64,000 nt of DNA from Rhodospirillales bacterium (GTDB lineage: Bacteria; Pseudomonadota; Alphaproteobacteria; Rhodospirillales; Defluviicoccaceae), in the NCBI GenBank assembly GCA_016710335.1, contig JADJXQ010000002.1:62001-126000 (forward strand), read 5' to 3'. The notes below the pieces were generated by a model. That model saw nothing but the letters and a program-made list of their open reading frames with translations. It ran no database searches and was not told the DNA's origin. Below, piece after piece: positions 1 through 7,976 of the stretch (position 1 is the stretch's first letter; the number at the start of each line of letters is the position of its first letter). Made by a program: the position numbers and the translations under genes.

Positions 1-309
1 CCGCTTTTCGTGACCCTGAACCCCTATCGACAGCCGGACTCGGACAAGACGATCAAATCGTTCACGTATGAGCATCCGGCGTTCGATCATCGCGCCCTTC
101 AAGCGCAGCGGCAACTCGGCGACATCCAGGGCGTGCGCCGGACGTGGTTTTGCGGTAGCTATTGCGGTTACGGGTTCCACGAGGACGGCTTGCAGGCCGG
201 ACTTGCGGTTGCGGAACGAATCAGCGGCGTGCCGCGGCCGTGGCTCGTACCGGGAGAGTCGGACCGGATTCATTTTCTGGGATCCGCGGACGCGCGGGTG
301 GCTGCCTGA
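1..309 (+). CDS. NAD/FAD-binding flavin amine-oxidase-like protein, C-terminal end
   Basis: Only the last 102 residues lie in the window; the frame is open from base 1. The stretch FCGSYCGYGFHEDGLQAGLA is typical of the C-terminal FAD-contacting segment of amine-oxidase-fold proteins, where a Gly-rich turn is followed by a helix lining the flavin. Its stop codon overlaps the start of the DUF1365 gene (TGATG), so the two are translationally coupled. In alphaproteobacteria this flavoprotein commonly heads a cluster with DUF1365, a CFA-synthase-like methyltransferase and a GPH transporter, as here. From memory, related proteins in Rhodobacter act in the singlet-oxygen response and in furan/modified fatty acid synthesis; that role here is inferred from context only. 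Confidence 0.8.
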   Translation, partial: PLFVTLNPYRQPDSDKTIKSFTYEHPAFDHRALQAQRQLGDIQGVRRTWFCGSYCGYGFHEDGLQAGLAVAERISGVPRPWLVPGESDRIHFLGSADARVAA

Positions 310-1091
310 TGACCATCGCCTCGGCGCTCTATTTCGGCGACGTTCTGCATCAGCGACTGAGGCCGCGTCGCCATCGCCTGCGCTATCGCGTGTTCTCCAT
401 CTTCGTGGATCTTGACGAGCTGCCGGAACTCGACCGGCGGAACCGGCTTTTCTCCTGCAATCGCTTCAACCTGTTCAGCTTTTTCGAGTCCGACCACGGC
501 GCTGGGAACAACACCGGGCTCCGCGACTGGGCCGAGGCGCAGTTGGCGCGGGCCGGGATCAGCCTCGAAGGCGGCGCCATTCGCCTGCTCTGCTTTCCGC
601 GGGTGCTCGGCTACGTGTTCAATCCGCTCAGCATCTATTTCTGCTACGCCCGCGACGGGGTGCTGGAGGCGGTGATCTACGAGGTACGCAACACCTTCGG
701 ACAGCATCATTGCTACTTGATCCCGGTCGAGCCGCGTGGGACGCGCTCGGTCCACCAGGCTTGCGCGAAGGAATTCTACGTCTCGCCGTTCAACCGGGTG
801 GCTGGTCGCTACCGGTTCAGCCTGAAGCCGCCGGACGACACCCTCGCGGTGGTCATCAACCAGGACGACGAGGACGGGCCGCTGTTGAACGCGTGGCTCA
901 GCGGCCGCCGCATGCCTTTCAGCGATCGCGCCCTCGCCGCCGCGTTCGTCCGCTATCCGCTGATGACGTTGAAGGTCATTGCCGGAATCCATTGGGAAGC
1001 CTTGAGGTTGTGGCTCAAGGGCATGCGCATGGTCCGCCGCCCGGAGCCGCCCGTGGAGACCGTCACTGTCGTCAAGCCCTTGGGACAGTAG
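309..1091 (+). CDS. DUF1365 family protein
   Basis: A 260-residue protein starting with MTIASALYFGDVLHQRL. The early motif HRLRYRVFSIFVDLDEL and the later FPRVLGYVFNPLSIYFCY and EVRNTFGQHHCYL are hallmarks of DUF1365. The start is fixed by the ATGA-type overlap with the preceding oxidoreductase. The biochemical function of the family is not established. Its constant association with CFA-synthase-like methyltransferases and flavin amine oxidases suggests a role in modifying membrane lipid acyl chains. The downstream methyltransferase begins 30 bp later with its own ribosome binding site, so the two belong to one operon. Confidence 0.9.
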   Translation: MTIASALYFGDVLHQRLRPRRHRLRYRVFSIFVDLDELPELDRRNRLFSCNRFNLFSFFESDHGAGNNTGLRDWAEAQLARAGISLEGGAIRLLCFPRVLGYVFNPLSIYFCYARDGVLEAVIYEVRNTFGQHHCYLIPVEPRGTRSVHQACAKEFYVSPFNRVAGRYRFSLKPPDDTLAVVINQDDEDGPLLNAWLSGRRMPFSDRALAAAFVRYPLMTLKVIAGIHWEALRLWLKGMRMVRRPEPPVETVTVVKPLGQ

Positions 1092-1121
1092 GGCCCTCGG
1101 GACAGTAGGGAAGGAACGCCA

Positions 1122-2357
1122 ATGGTCGACGTGAGGGAACATCACGGCTCGGACCGCCGCGCCTGGGCCGCGGCGTGGACGGCTGAAAGCCTGTGGTCGG
1201 CGCTGCTGGTGCGCGTCGCGCGACGCCTGGAGATCGGGCACCTGCACCTTCGGCTGCCCAACGGCGCCCGCTACACTATCAGCGGAGCGAGCGACGGGCC
1301 GCGGGCGGCGCTGACCGTGCGTCATGCACGCGCCATCCGCAAGCTTTTGACGGGCGGCGAAGTGGCATTCGCCGAAGCCTACATGGACGGCGATTGCGAC
1401 ACGCCGGACCTGAACGCCCTGCTCGCCCTCGCCCAGGCCAATGAACAGGCCCTGCAGAGCGCGGCGATGGGCTTCGCCGGGGCGCACTGGGCGCGTCGCT
1501 TTCGTCACCTGTTGCGCGGCAATTCTCGGCGCGGAAGTCGGCGCAACATCGCCTACCATTACGACCTCGGCAACGACTTCTTCGAGGTGTGGCTGGATCC
1601 GGGCATGACGTATTCCGCCGCCCTGTTCGACGAGAGCGGCTTGAGCCTGGAGCAGGCGCAAGCCCGCAAGTATCGCCGGCTGGCGGAGGCGCTCGACCTT
1701 CAGGCGGATCACCATGTGCTGGAAATCGGCTGCGGCTGGGGGGGCTTCGCGGTGTTCGCGGCGCGGAACTACGGTTGCCGGGTCACCGCCATCACCCTGT
1801 CCCGCGAGCAGCAGGCTCATGCACAGAACAGGGTGCGCGAGGCCGGCCTTGCTGACCTGATCGAGGTGCGACTCCAGGATTATCGCGATGTCCATGGGCG
1901 GTTCGACCGCATCGCGTCGATCGAGATGTTCGAGGCGGTCGGCGAACAGCACTGGCCGCAGTTTTTCATCACGCTTCGCGACCGGCTGGCGCCCGGCGGC
2001 ATCGCCGGGATGCAGATCATCACCATCGCCGAGGATCGCTTCGAGGACTACCGGCGCGCCGCCGACTTCATCCAGACCTACATTTTCCCGGGAGGGATGC
2101 TGCCGTCGCCAAGCGTCCTGAAGCGCCAGATCGAGCGCGCCGGTCTAGCGGTCACCGACCACTTCACGTTCGGGCCGTCGTACGCGGAGACCCTGGCGCA
2201 CTGGCGCCGGGCGTTCGACAGGGAGTGGCTCTGCATCGCGGCGCTCGGCTTCAACGAGCGCTTCCGGCGCATGTGGACGTTCTATCTGGCCTATTGCGAG
2301 GTGGGGTTCCGGTCCGGCACCATCGACGTTGCGCAACTGCAGATCCGCGCCGGCTGA
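1122..2357 (+). CDS. Cyclopropane-fatty-acyl-phospholipid synthase family methyltransferase
   Basis: A 411-residue SAM-dependent methyltransferase of the CFA synthase / mycolic acid cyclase family, about the usual length. The N-terminal lipid-binding part (to about residue 140) precedes the Rossmann domain. NIAYHYDLGNDFFEVWLDP, the SAM loop VLEIGCGWGGFAVFAA and the FIQTYIFPGGMLPS motif are all characteristic. CFA-type enzymes add a methylene or methyl carbon to the double bond of a phospholipid acyl chain at the membrane surface. An AAGGAA ribosome binding site precedes the ATG. The stop overlaps the start of the transporter gene. In this flavoprotein/DUF1365 context the product may be a methylated or furan fatty acid rather than a cyclopropane; that is inference. 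Confidence 0.9.
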   Translation: MVDVREHHGSDRRAWAAAWTAESLWSALLVRVARRLEIGHLHLRLPNGARYTISGASDGPRAALTVRHARAIRKLLTGGEVAFAEAYMDGDCDTPDLNALLALAQANEQALQSAAMGFAGAHWARRFRHLLRGNSRRGSRRNIAYHYDLGNDFFEVWLDPGMTYSAALFDESGLSLEQAQARKYRRLAEALDLQADHHVLEIGCGWGGFAVFAARNYGCRVTAITLSREQQAHAQNRVREAGLADLIEVRLQDYRDVHGRFDRIASIEMFEAVGEQHWPQFFITLRDRLAPGGIAGMQIITIAEDRFEDYRRAADFIQTYIFPGGMLPSPSVLKRQIERAGLAVTDHFTFGPSYAETLAHWRRAFDREWLCIAALGFNERFRRMWTFYLAYCEVGFRSGTIDVAQLQIRAG

Positions 2358-3733
2358 TGGCGGCTGCCGGCGGCGGCTCCGAGCGGCACGTCGATCGATC
2401 GATGCTGCTGTTTTACGCGCTGCCGGCGGTGGCGCTGGCGATGCCGACCATCCCCGTCTACGTGTACCTGCCGACCTTCTACGCCGAGACGCTCGGCCTG
2501 GGGCTGGCTGCGACCGGGCTGGTGCTGCTGGCGGCCCGCATCCTCGACGTCGTTACAGACCCGCTGATCGGCATCGCCAGCGACCGGCTGCGGCTGCCCG
2601 GCGGCCGGCGCAAGCCGTGGATCGTGATCGGCGCGGTGCTGGCCGCGGTGGCCCTGGTGCAGATGTTCGAGCCGCCGGAGACAGTGACGGTCGGCTATCT
2701 CGCCGTGTGGGCGGCGGCGCTGTATCTCGGCTGGACGCTGGTCGCCATCCCCTATACGGCGTGGGGCGCCCAGTTGACCGGCGACTACCACGGCCGCGCC
2801 CGCATCGCCGGCGCCCGCGAGGCGGCGATGATCCTGGGCATCGTCGTTGCCGCCGGCGTGCCCGCGGCGGCGCTCGCTCTCGGGGCGGCAGAAGGGGAAG
2901 AACTCGCCGCGGTCGCCTGGCTCGCCATCGCCATCGGCGGGCCGGCTCTGGCGCTGCTGCTGTGGCGCGTTCCGGAGCCGCCCAGGGAAGCGGCGCCGGT
3001 TGCCGCCACGCCGCGGCTCCGGGCATTGGCGTCGATGTACCACAACAAGCCGTTCGTCCGCCTGGTGTCGGCCTGGTTCATCAACGGACTAGCCAACGGG
3101 CTGCCGGCCGTGTTGTTTCCATTATACCTGGATCACGTCCTGCAGGCTTCGCCGCTGGCGCGGAACCTGCTGATCCTCGCGTACTTCGTCGCCGGCATCG
3201 CCGCCATCCCGATGTGGCTCGGCCTCAGTCGGCGCTTCGGCAAGCACCGCACCTGGTGCGGCGCAATGGTCATGGCGTGCGCGGCGTTCGTCTGGGTGCC
3301 GTTCCTGGCGGCCGGCGACATTGCCGCGTTCTCCGTGGTCTGCATCGTCACCGGCATGGCGCTCGGCGCGGACCTGGCGCTGCCGCCGGCCATGCAGGCG
3401 GACGTGGTGGATCTCGACACGTTGCGCACCGGGCGAGAGCGCGCCGGGCTGTTCTTCGCCATCTGGAGCATGGCCACCAAGCTTGCGCTGGGCGCCGCCG
3501 TGGGTCTGGCGTTTCCGGCATTGCAGGCGCTCGGCTTCCGCGCCGGCGTCGACAATCCCGAGAGCGCCTTGCTGGCGCTGGCGTTGATCTACGCCCTGCT
3601 GCCGACGATGCTCAAGCTTGCGGCGGTGGCGGTGGTCTGGCGCCACCCGATCACCGCGCGGCGTCATGGGATCATCCGCCGGCGGCTCGACGGCCGCCGT
3701 GAGCGCCGGGGAGCCGTCGGCCAAAGCCATTGA
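2357..3733 (+). CDS. MFS transporter of the GPH (glycoside-pentoside-hexuronide) type
   Basis: A 458-residue integral membrane protein with about 12 hydrophobic segments. The loop DVVTDPLIGIASDRLRLPGG, followed by RRKPW, is the MFS/GPH cytoplasmic signature between TM2 and TM3. Start ATG at 2357 overlaps the stop of the methyltransferase gene (TGATG), so translation is coupled. Members next to CFA/DUF1365 genes are conserved in alphaproteobacteria. Their substrate is unknown and may be a lipid or lipid precursor rather than a sugar. It closes the four-gene run. Confidence 0.85.
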   Translation: MAAAGGGSERHVDRSMLLFYALPAVALAMPTIPVYVYLPTFYAETLGLGLAATGLVLLAARILDVVTDPLIGIASDRLRLPGGRRKPWIVIGAVLAAVALVQMFEPPETVTVGYLAVWAAALYLGWTLVAIPYTAWGAQLTGDYHGRARIAGAREAAMILGIVVAAGVPAAALALGAAEGEELAAVAWLAIAIGGPALALLLWRVPEPPREAAPVAATPRLRALASMYHNKPFVRLVSAWFINGLANGLPAVLFPLYLDHVLQASPLARNLLILAYFVAGIAAIPMWLGLSRRFGKHRTWCGAMVMACAAFVWVPFLAAGDIAAFSVVCIVTGMALGADLALPPAMQADVVDLDTLRTGRERAGLFFAIWSMATKLALGAAVGLAFPALQALGFRAGVDNPESALLALALIYALLPTMLKLAAVAVVWRHPITARRHGIIRRRLDGRRERRGAVGQSH

Positions 3734-3801
3734 AACGTGGCGCCTGCGGCCTACGTCTTGATGAGCACCAGGATCGGTGGGGCAGCAGACAGGAGAACAA
3801 G

Positions 3802-4041
3802 ATGGGAGCGGCATTTCAGGGCTACCACATTCCGGCGGCGGCATCCCGCGCTGCGCCGCTGGCGAAGGCCGGCGCTGCGGCCATCGTCGGCAAGGCGATC
3901 CTGGTCGGCGTGCCTGCGGTGCTGATCGGGCTCGGCATCGGCTACGGGTTGTCGCGGGCGTTCGATGTGCGCTGGGACGAGTTCAGCAGGCGCGCCGCGG
4001 ACGGCGACTCCACCCGCGGACACCCGCGCCAGTTGACGTGA
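3802..4041 (+). CDS. Small single-pass membrane protein, function unknown
   Basis: A 79-residue protein chosen to start at the ATG at 3802 because AGGAG lies just upstream. It has one strongly hydrophobic alanine/glycine-rich segment (about residues 25-50) followed by a polar basic C-terminus. No family is recognised. It lies 37 bp upstream of cytochrome b561 on the same strand and could be an accessory small subunit, but nothing in the sequence proves this. It could also be a cytosol-facing hypothetical of no conserved function. Confidence 0.5.
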   Translation: MGAAFQGYHIPAAASRAAPLAKAGAAAIVGKAILVGVPAVLIGLGIGYGLSRAFDVRWDEFSRRAADGDSTRGHPRQLT

Positions 4042-4078
4042 TGAGCCGAGATCACGAACTTTTGATCCGCTGCCGCGG

Positions 4079-4690
4079 ATGAAGTGGCGCAACAGCAGAA
4101 ACGCGTATGGTCTGATCGGCATCGTCACCCATTGGGTGCTGGCGGTGGCCATCGTGGCGCTGTTCGTGTCCGGCCTGTGGATGGTGGACCTGACCTACTA
4201 CCACCCCTGGTACAATCGCGCGCCGGATCTGCACAAGGCGTTCGGCGTGCTGACGGCGGTGGCGATGGCGGTGCGACTCCTCTGGCGGTGGTGGGACGGG
4301 GTGCCCGAACCGGCGGCCGGGGTGCGGCGCTGGGAGGCGGCGGGCGCCTCGGTGGCCCATGGGCTGATGTATCTCGGCGTGTTCGTCACAGCGATCAGCG
4401 GCTATCTCATCGTCACCGCCAAGGGCGACCCCGTGGACGTGTTCGGCGTTGTCGCGATCCCGGCCGTCATCCACGACCTGCCGCGCCAAGCCGACACGGC
4501 GGGCGCGGTGCACTACTGGGTCGCCATTGCGCTGATCGCTCTGGCCGGGCTGCACACCATGGCGGCCTTAAAGCATCACGTCCTTGATCGCGATGAAACA
4601 CTTATTAGGATGCTGCGGGCGGGCCGAACAGAGCGTACGTCGCCATCCAGCGTGACATCTTACAGATCCGAGAAGAGGAGATCGTCATGA
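4079..4690 (+). CDS. Cytochrome b561 family protein
   Basis: A 203-residue four-helix membrane cytochrome. Candidate haem-b histidines sit in the typical places: H18 in GIVTHWVLA, H52 in DLHKAFG, and two in the later helices (HYWVAIAL and LAGLHTMAALKHH). Members shuttle electrons across or within the inner membrane, often oxidising quinol or supporting superoxide oxidation. Its 3' end overlaps the yceI start by four bases. The b561-YceI pairing is common in proteobacteria and implies a shared role, possibly isoprenoid quinone transfer or stress protection. The C-terminal 25 residues are polar and poorly conserved. Confidence 0.9.
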   Translation: MKWRNSRNAYGLIGIVTHWVLAVAIVALFVSGLWMVDLTYYHPWYNRAPDLHKAFGVLTAVAMAVRLLWRWWDGVPEPAAGVRRWEAAGASVAHGLMYLGVFVTAISGYLIVTAKGDPVDVFGVVAIPAVIHDLPRQADTAGAVHYWVAIALIALAGLHTMAALKHHVLDRDETLIRMLRAGRTERTSPSSVTSYRSEKRRSS

Positions 4691-5274
4691 AGCTTCGCTT
4701 GCTTGCCACTGCCCTGGTCGTCGCTGCGACCGCATGGGCGTCGGTTCCCGCCGCGCGCGCCGCCGACACCTACATCATCGACACCATGAAGCAGCACGCG
4801 TTCGTCGAGTTCCGCATCAAGCACCTGGGCTATAGCTGGATGTACGGCCGCTTCAACGACTTCGAGGGGCAGTTCTCGCTCGATCCCGAGCAGCCGGCCA
4901 ACTCCAGCGTCCGGGTCGAGATCGACACGGCGAGCATCGACACCAACAACGCTGAGCGGGACAAGCACCTGCGAAGCAAAGATTTCCTAAACGTAGAGGA
5001 GCACCCGAAGGCCACCTTCGTCAGCACCTCGATCGAACCGACCGGAGACAAGACGGCGGTGATCAAGGGCGACCTGACCCTCAACGGCGTTACCAAGCCG
5101 GTCGAGATCCAGACGGAGGAGATCGGACAGGGCAAGGACCCGTGGGGCGGCTACCGGGCCGGTTTCCTCGGCACCACGACGATCACCCTCGCCGACTTCG
5201 ATATCGACTACGACCTCGGCCCGGCATCCCGGACCGTCGACCTGACCCTGTCCATAGAGGGCGTGCGGCAGTAG
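4687..5274 (+). CDS. YceI family periplasmic lipid-binding protein
   Basis: A 195-residue exported protein with a clear Sec signal peptide (MKLRLLATALVVAATAWASV, cleavage near ARA-ADTY). The mature part has YceI lipocalin-like motifs: DTMKQHAFVEFRIKHLGYSW, RDKHLRSKDFLNVEEHPKAT and LTLNGVTKPV. YceI proteins fold as a beta-barrel that binds a polyisoprenoid such as a ubiquinone-type chain. AGGAG inside the end of the b561 gene precedes its ATG, and the genes overlap by four bases, so they are co-translated. Confidence in family is high; the ligand is not determined. Confidence 0.93.
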   Translation: MKLRLLATALVVAATAWASVPAARAADTYIIDTMKQHAFVEFRIKHLGYSWMYGRFNDFEGQFSLDPEQPANSSVRVEIDTASIDTNNAERDKHLRSKDFLNVEEHPKATFVSTSIEPTGDKTAVIKGDLTLNGVTKPVEIQTEEIGQGKDPWGGYRAGFLGTTTITLADFDIDYDLGPASRTVDLTLSIEGVRQ

Positions 5275-5328
5275 ATGTATCATGCGCCACGCGTGACCAT
5301 GATTACGGGATTTTGAGGGGAGAGAGCG

Positions 5329-5910
5329 TTGGCTCAATATGATGTTGCGATGTTGGTCGGGAGTAACCGAAAGCACTCGCTGAATGTGCGCCTGGCGCGC
5401 GCCATCGAAAACAATGCGCCCGCGTCGTTGCGCTTCGACTGGGTTAAGATGGATGACTTGCCTTTCTACAACGCGGACTTGGAGAAGGAACGGCCGGCGT
5501 CGGTGCAACGGTTCGTTTCTGAAATCAATGCAGCGGACGCCGTATGCTTTGTGACGCCGGAATACAACCGATCAATCCCGGCGGTTCTGAAGAACGCCAT
5601 AGACTGGGGATCGAAGCCGGCGGACCAGAACGTCTGGCGCGACAAGACCATCGCAATGGCCGGCACGTCGCCCGGCAATATCGGAACGGCGCTGGCTCAG
5701 CAACACCTGCGGCAAATCCTGTCGATCCTCAACGGAATCGTCATGCCGGGGGAAGTGTATATTACCTTCAAATCTCCGGATCTGATCGACGAAGGCGGCA
5801 ACGTGACCGACGATCGCGTCCGCGGCTTCATCGCGGCGTTCGTTCAGCGCTTCGCCAACCTGATCGAACGCCTGGCGGAACCCAAGACGGAGCAAAAGAG
5901 CCACTTGTAG
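5329..5910 (+). CDS. NADPH-dependent FMN reductase (ChrR/YieF-like)
   Basis: A 193-residue flavodoxin-fold reductase. It begins at a TTG codon preceded by GAGGGGAGAG, giving MAQYDVAMLVGSNRKHSLN. The phosphate-binding GSNRKHSLN loop, FVTPEYNRSIPAVLKNAIDW and the MAGTSPGNIGTALAQQHLR segment are diagnostic. Such enzymes reduce FMN, quinones or chromate with NAD(P)H and protect against quinone redox cycling. It stands alone after yceI, transcribed towards the abnormal G/C block that begins about 35 bp past its stop, so any terminator is lost. Confidence 0.9.
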   Translation: MAQYDVAMLVGSNRKHSLNVRLARAIENNAPASLRFDWVKMDDLPFYNADLEKERPASVQRFVSEINAADAVCFVTPEYNRSIPAVLKNAIDWGSKPADQNVWRDKTIAMAGTSPGNIGTALAQQHLRQILSILNGIVMPGEVYITFKSPDLIDEGGNVTDDRVRGFIAAFVQRFANLIERLAEPKTEQKSHL

Positions 5911-5944
5911 AGCGCGAGCGCGGACGACGCGCAAGGAGGCACTA

Positions 5945-6633
5945 CCCCGCGCCCGGGGGGGCGGGGGGCCCCGGGCGGGGGGGGGGGGGGGGGGGGGGGC
6001 GGGGGGGGGCCCCCCGGGGGGCGGCCCCGGGGGGGCGCCGGGGGGTGGGGCGGGGGGCGGGGGGGGGGGGGGGGCGCGCCGGGGGGGGGGCGGGGGGGGG
6101 GGCGGCGCCCCCCCGGGGGGGGGGGGGGGGGGGGGGGGCGGGGGGGGGGGGGGGGCGGCCGGGGGGCCGGGGGGGGGGGGGGGGGGCGCCCGGGGGGGGG
6201 GGGGGCGCCGGGGCGCGGCCCCGGGGCGCGGGGGCGCGGCGGGGGGGCGGGGCCGGGGGGGGGGGGGGGGGGGGGGGGCCGGGGCGGGGGGGGGCGGCGG
6301 GCGCGGGCGGGGGGGGGGCGGCGGCCCCCCCCGGGGGGGGGGGGGGGGGGGGCCCCCGGGGGGGGGGCCCGGGGGCGCGCCCCGCCCGGCCCCGGGGGGG
6401 GGGGGCGGGGGGGGGCGGCGCCGCGGGGGGGGGGGGGCGGGGGCGGGCGGGCGCCCGGGGGCGGCCCCCGGCGGGGGCCCGGGCCGGCCCCCGGGCCCCC
6501 CGCGGCCCGGGGCGCGGGGGGCCCCGGCCCGGCCGGCCGCGCCGGGGGGGGGGGGCCCCCCGCCCGGCCCCGGGCCCCCCCCCCCCCGGCCCCCCGGCCC
6601 GGGGGGGGCCCCCCCCCCCCCCCCCCCCCCCCG
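5945..6633. other. Nearly pure G/C low-complexity block, probable assembly artefact
   Basis: About 690 bases consist almost only of G and C with long homopolymer runs. The left part is dominated by G on the given strand, while the right edge ends in a long C run. That polarity is what would result if reads entering from either side degenerate into G calls. It separates two convergent genes and removes the 3' end of the M16 gene. No credible gene lies inside; all open frames there are poly-Gly, poly-Pro, poly-Ala or poly-Arg. It could instead be a real extreme-GC intergenic region or a badly resolved hairpin. Confidence 0.85.
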
Positions 6634-7976
6634 TTGGTGGCTGGGAGGCCGGCGGGTTGGCCGGCGATCACGAACAGGAGCCGGTCGGGGGCAAGGAGGG
6701 TTCCGGCGAGGCGGTTGACGTCGTCGAGAGTGACGGCCTCGATCAGGTCGTTGCGGTGGTCGATGTAGTCGATGCCAAGGTCGTACAACTGCATGCCCAC
6801 CAGCATCCCGGCGATGCTCGCCGAGTTTGTGAAACGGAGCGGGAACGAGCCGGTGAGGTAGGTCTTGGCGTCGTTCAGCTCGGCCTCGGTGACGCCATTC
6901 TGGGCCATGCGCCGCCATTCTTCGCGCACGATGGAAACGGTTTCGGCAACGCGGGCGTTGGCGGTGGCGGCAGAGCCGCTGAGGAGCCCGCTGTGGTCGA
7001 GCGGGTAAAGCTGCGTGGAGACGGAGTACGCCAGCCCTCGCGATTCCCGAACCTCCTCGTATAGCCGAGACGTAAAGCTGCCGCCGCCGAGAATGTGGTT
7101 GAGGACGGTGGCGGCGTAGAACTCCGGGTCGTTGCGCTGCACCCCCTGCTGCCCGAACAGGATCACACTCTGGGGCACCGCCTGGTCGATGACGATGACG
7201 TTGCCGCCTGGTTTCGGCGCCACCTCGGACACCGTGTCCGGGGCGGCCTGTTCCGGCAGGCCGGCAAAAGTGGTTTCCAGCACGGCGGCCAAGTCTCCGG
7301 CGCTGATATCGCCCACCACCCCGATCACCAGATTGCTGCGGGCGAGGCGCCGGGCGGCAAAGCCGCGCAGGTCGTCGGCGGTGATCGCGGCGATCGTCTC
7401 CAGCGTCCCATCGGCCGGCCGGCCGTAGGGGTGTTCCGGGTATAGCGCCGCAAACAGTCGCCGGCCGGCAAGGTCACCCGGATCCTCGGCCGATTGCCGT
7501 AGATGCGCCTCGATCTGGTTCCGCACCCGCGCCACCGGCTCTGCATCAAAGCGCGGCTCGGTCAACGCCAAGCGCAACAGGTCGAAAGCGGCGTACCGGT
7601 TCTCGGTCAGCGTGCGCATCTCCGCGCCGACCGTGTCGCGTCCCGCGTAGAAGCTCAGCTCGACCGCCAGAGCCTCGAGGCGCGCCTGGAACGCTTGCGA
7701 ATCAAGGTCTCCGGCACCTTCGTCCAGCAGCGCCATCGTGAACCGGGCGAGACCGGCCTTGCCTTCAGGGTCGAGCGCCGCGCCGCCGCGGAAGGCGATG
7801 TCCACGCTGATGATCGGGATCGAGTCATCCTCCACCAGCCAGGCCTCGACGCCACCGGCGACGACCCGCTGCACCTCGACAGCGCCGGCCGGCGACGCCC
7901 CTGTGGTCAGCAGCGCGATCAGCAACAGGACGAACGCGCCGCGCCGCGCCTGCCCTCGAAAGAGCTTTGCGGTCAT
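6634..7976 (-). CDS. M16 family peptidase-like protein lacking the zinc motif, 3' end lost
   Basis: A predicted exported M16 protein beginning MTAKLFRGQARRGAFVLLLI, with a signal peptide ending near SPAGA. It shows the M16 inactive-domain features GLARFTMALLDEGAGDLDS and DVNRLAGTLLAPDRLLFVIA. At the place of HxxEH it has RFTMA, so it has no zinc site. About 447 codons are readable before the frame enters the G/C block, which replaces the stop; only a short tail is probably missing. Its ATG overlaps the stop of the upstream M16 gene by four bases. Catalytic/non-catalytic M16 pairs normally assemble into one clam-shell protease, so it likely partners the next gene. Confidence 0.85.

Noticed and set aside
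270..1952. 560-residue minus-strand open frame at the window start
   Set aside because: Antisense shadow of DUF1365 and the CFA-type gene, rich in His/Arg/Gln with no domain.
5945..6633. G-quadruplex or poly-G regulatory region
   Set aside because: The extreme purity, the G-to-C polarity and the loss of a gene end fit a sequencing artefact better than biology.
5544..7064. Long open frames of Gly-, Pro- or Ala-rich protein across the G/C block on both strands
   Set aside because: They arise only because the G/C block has no stop codons; flanking parts are shifted readings of the FMN reductase and M16 genes.
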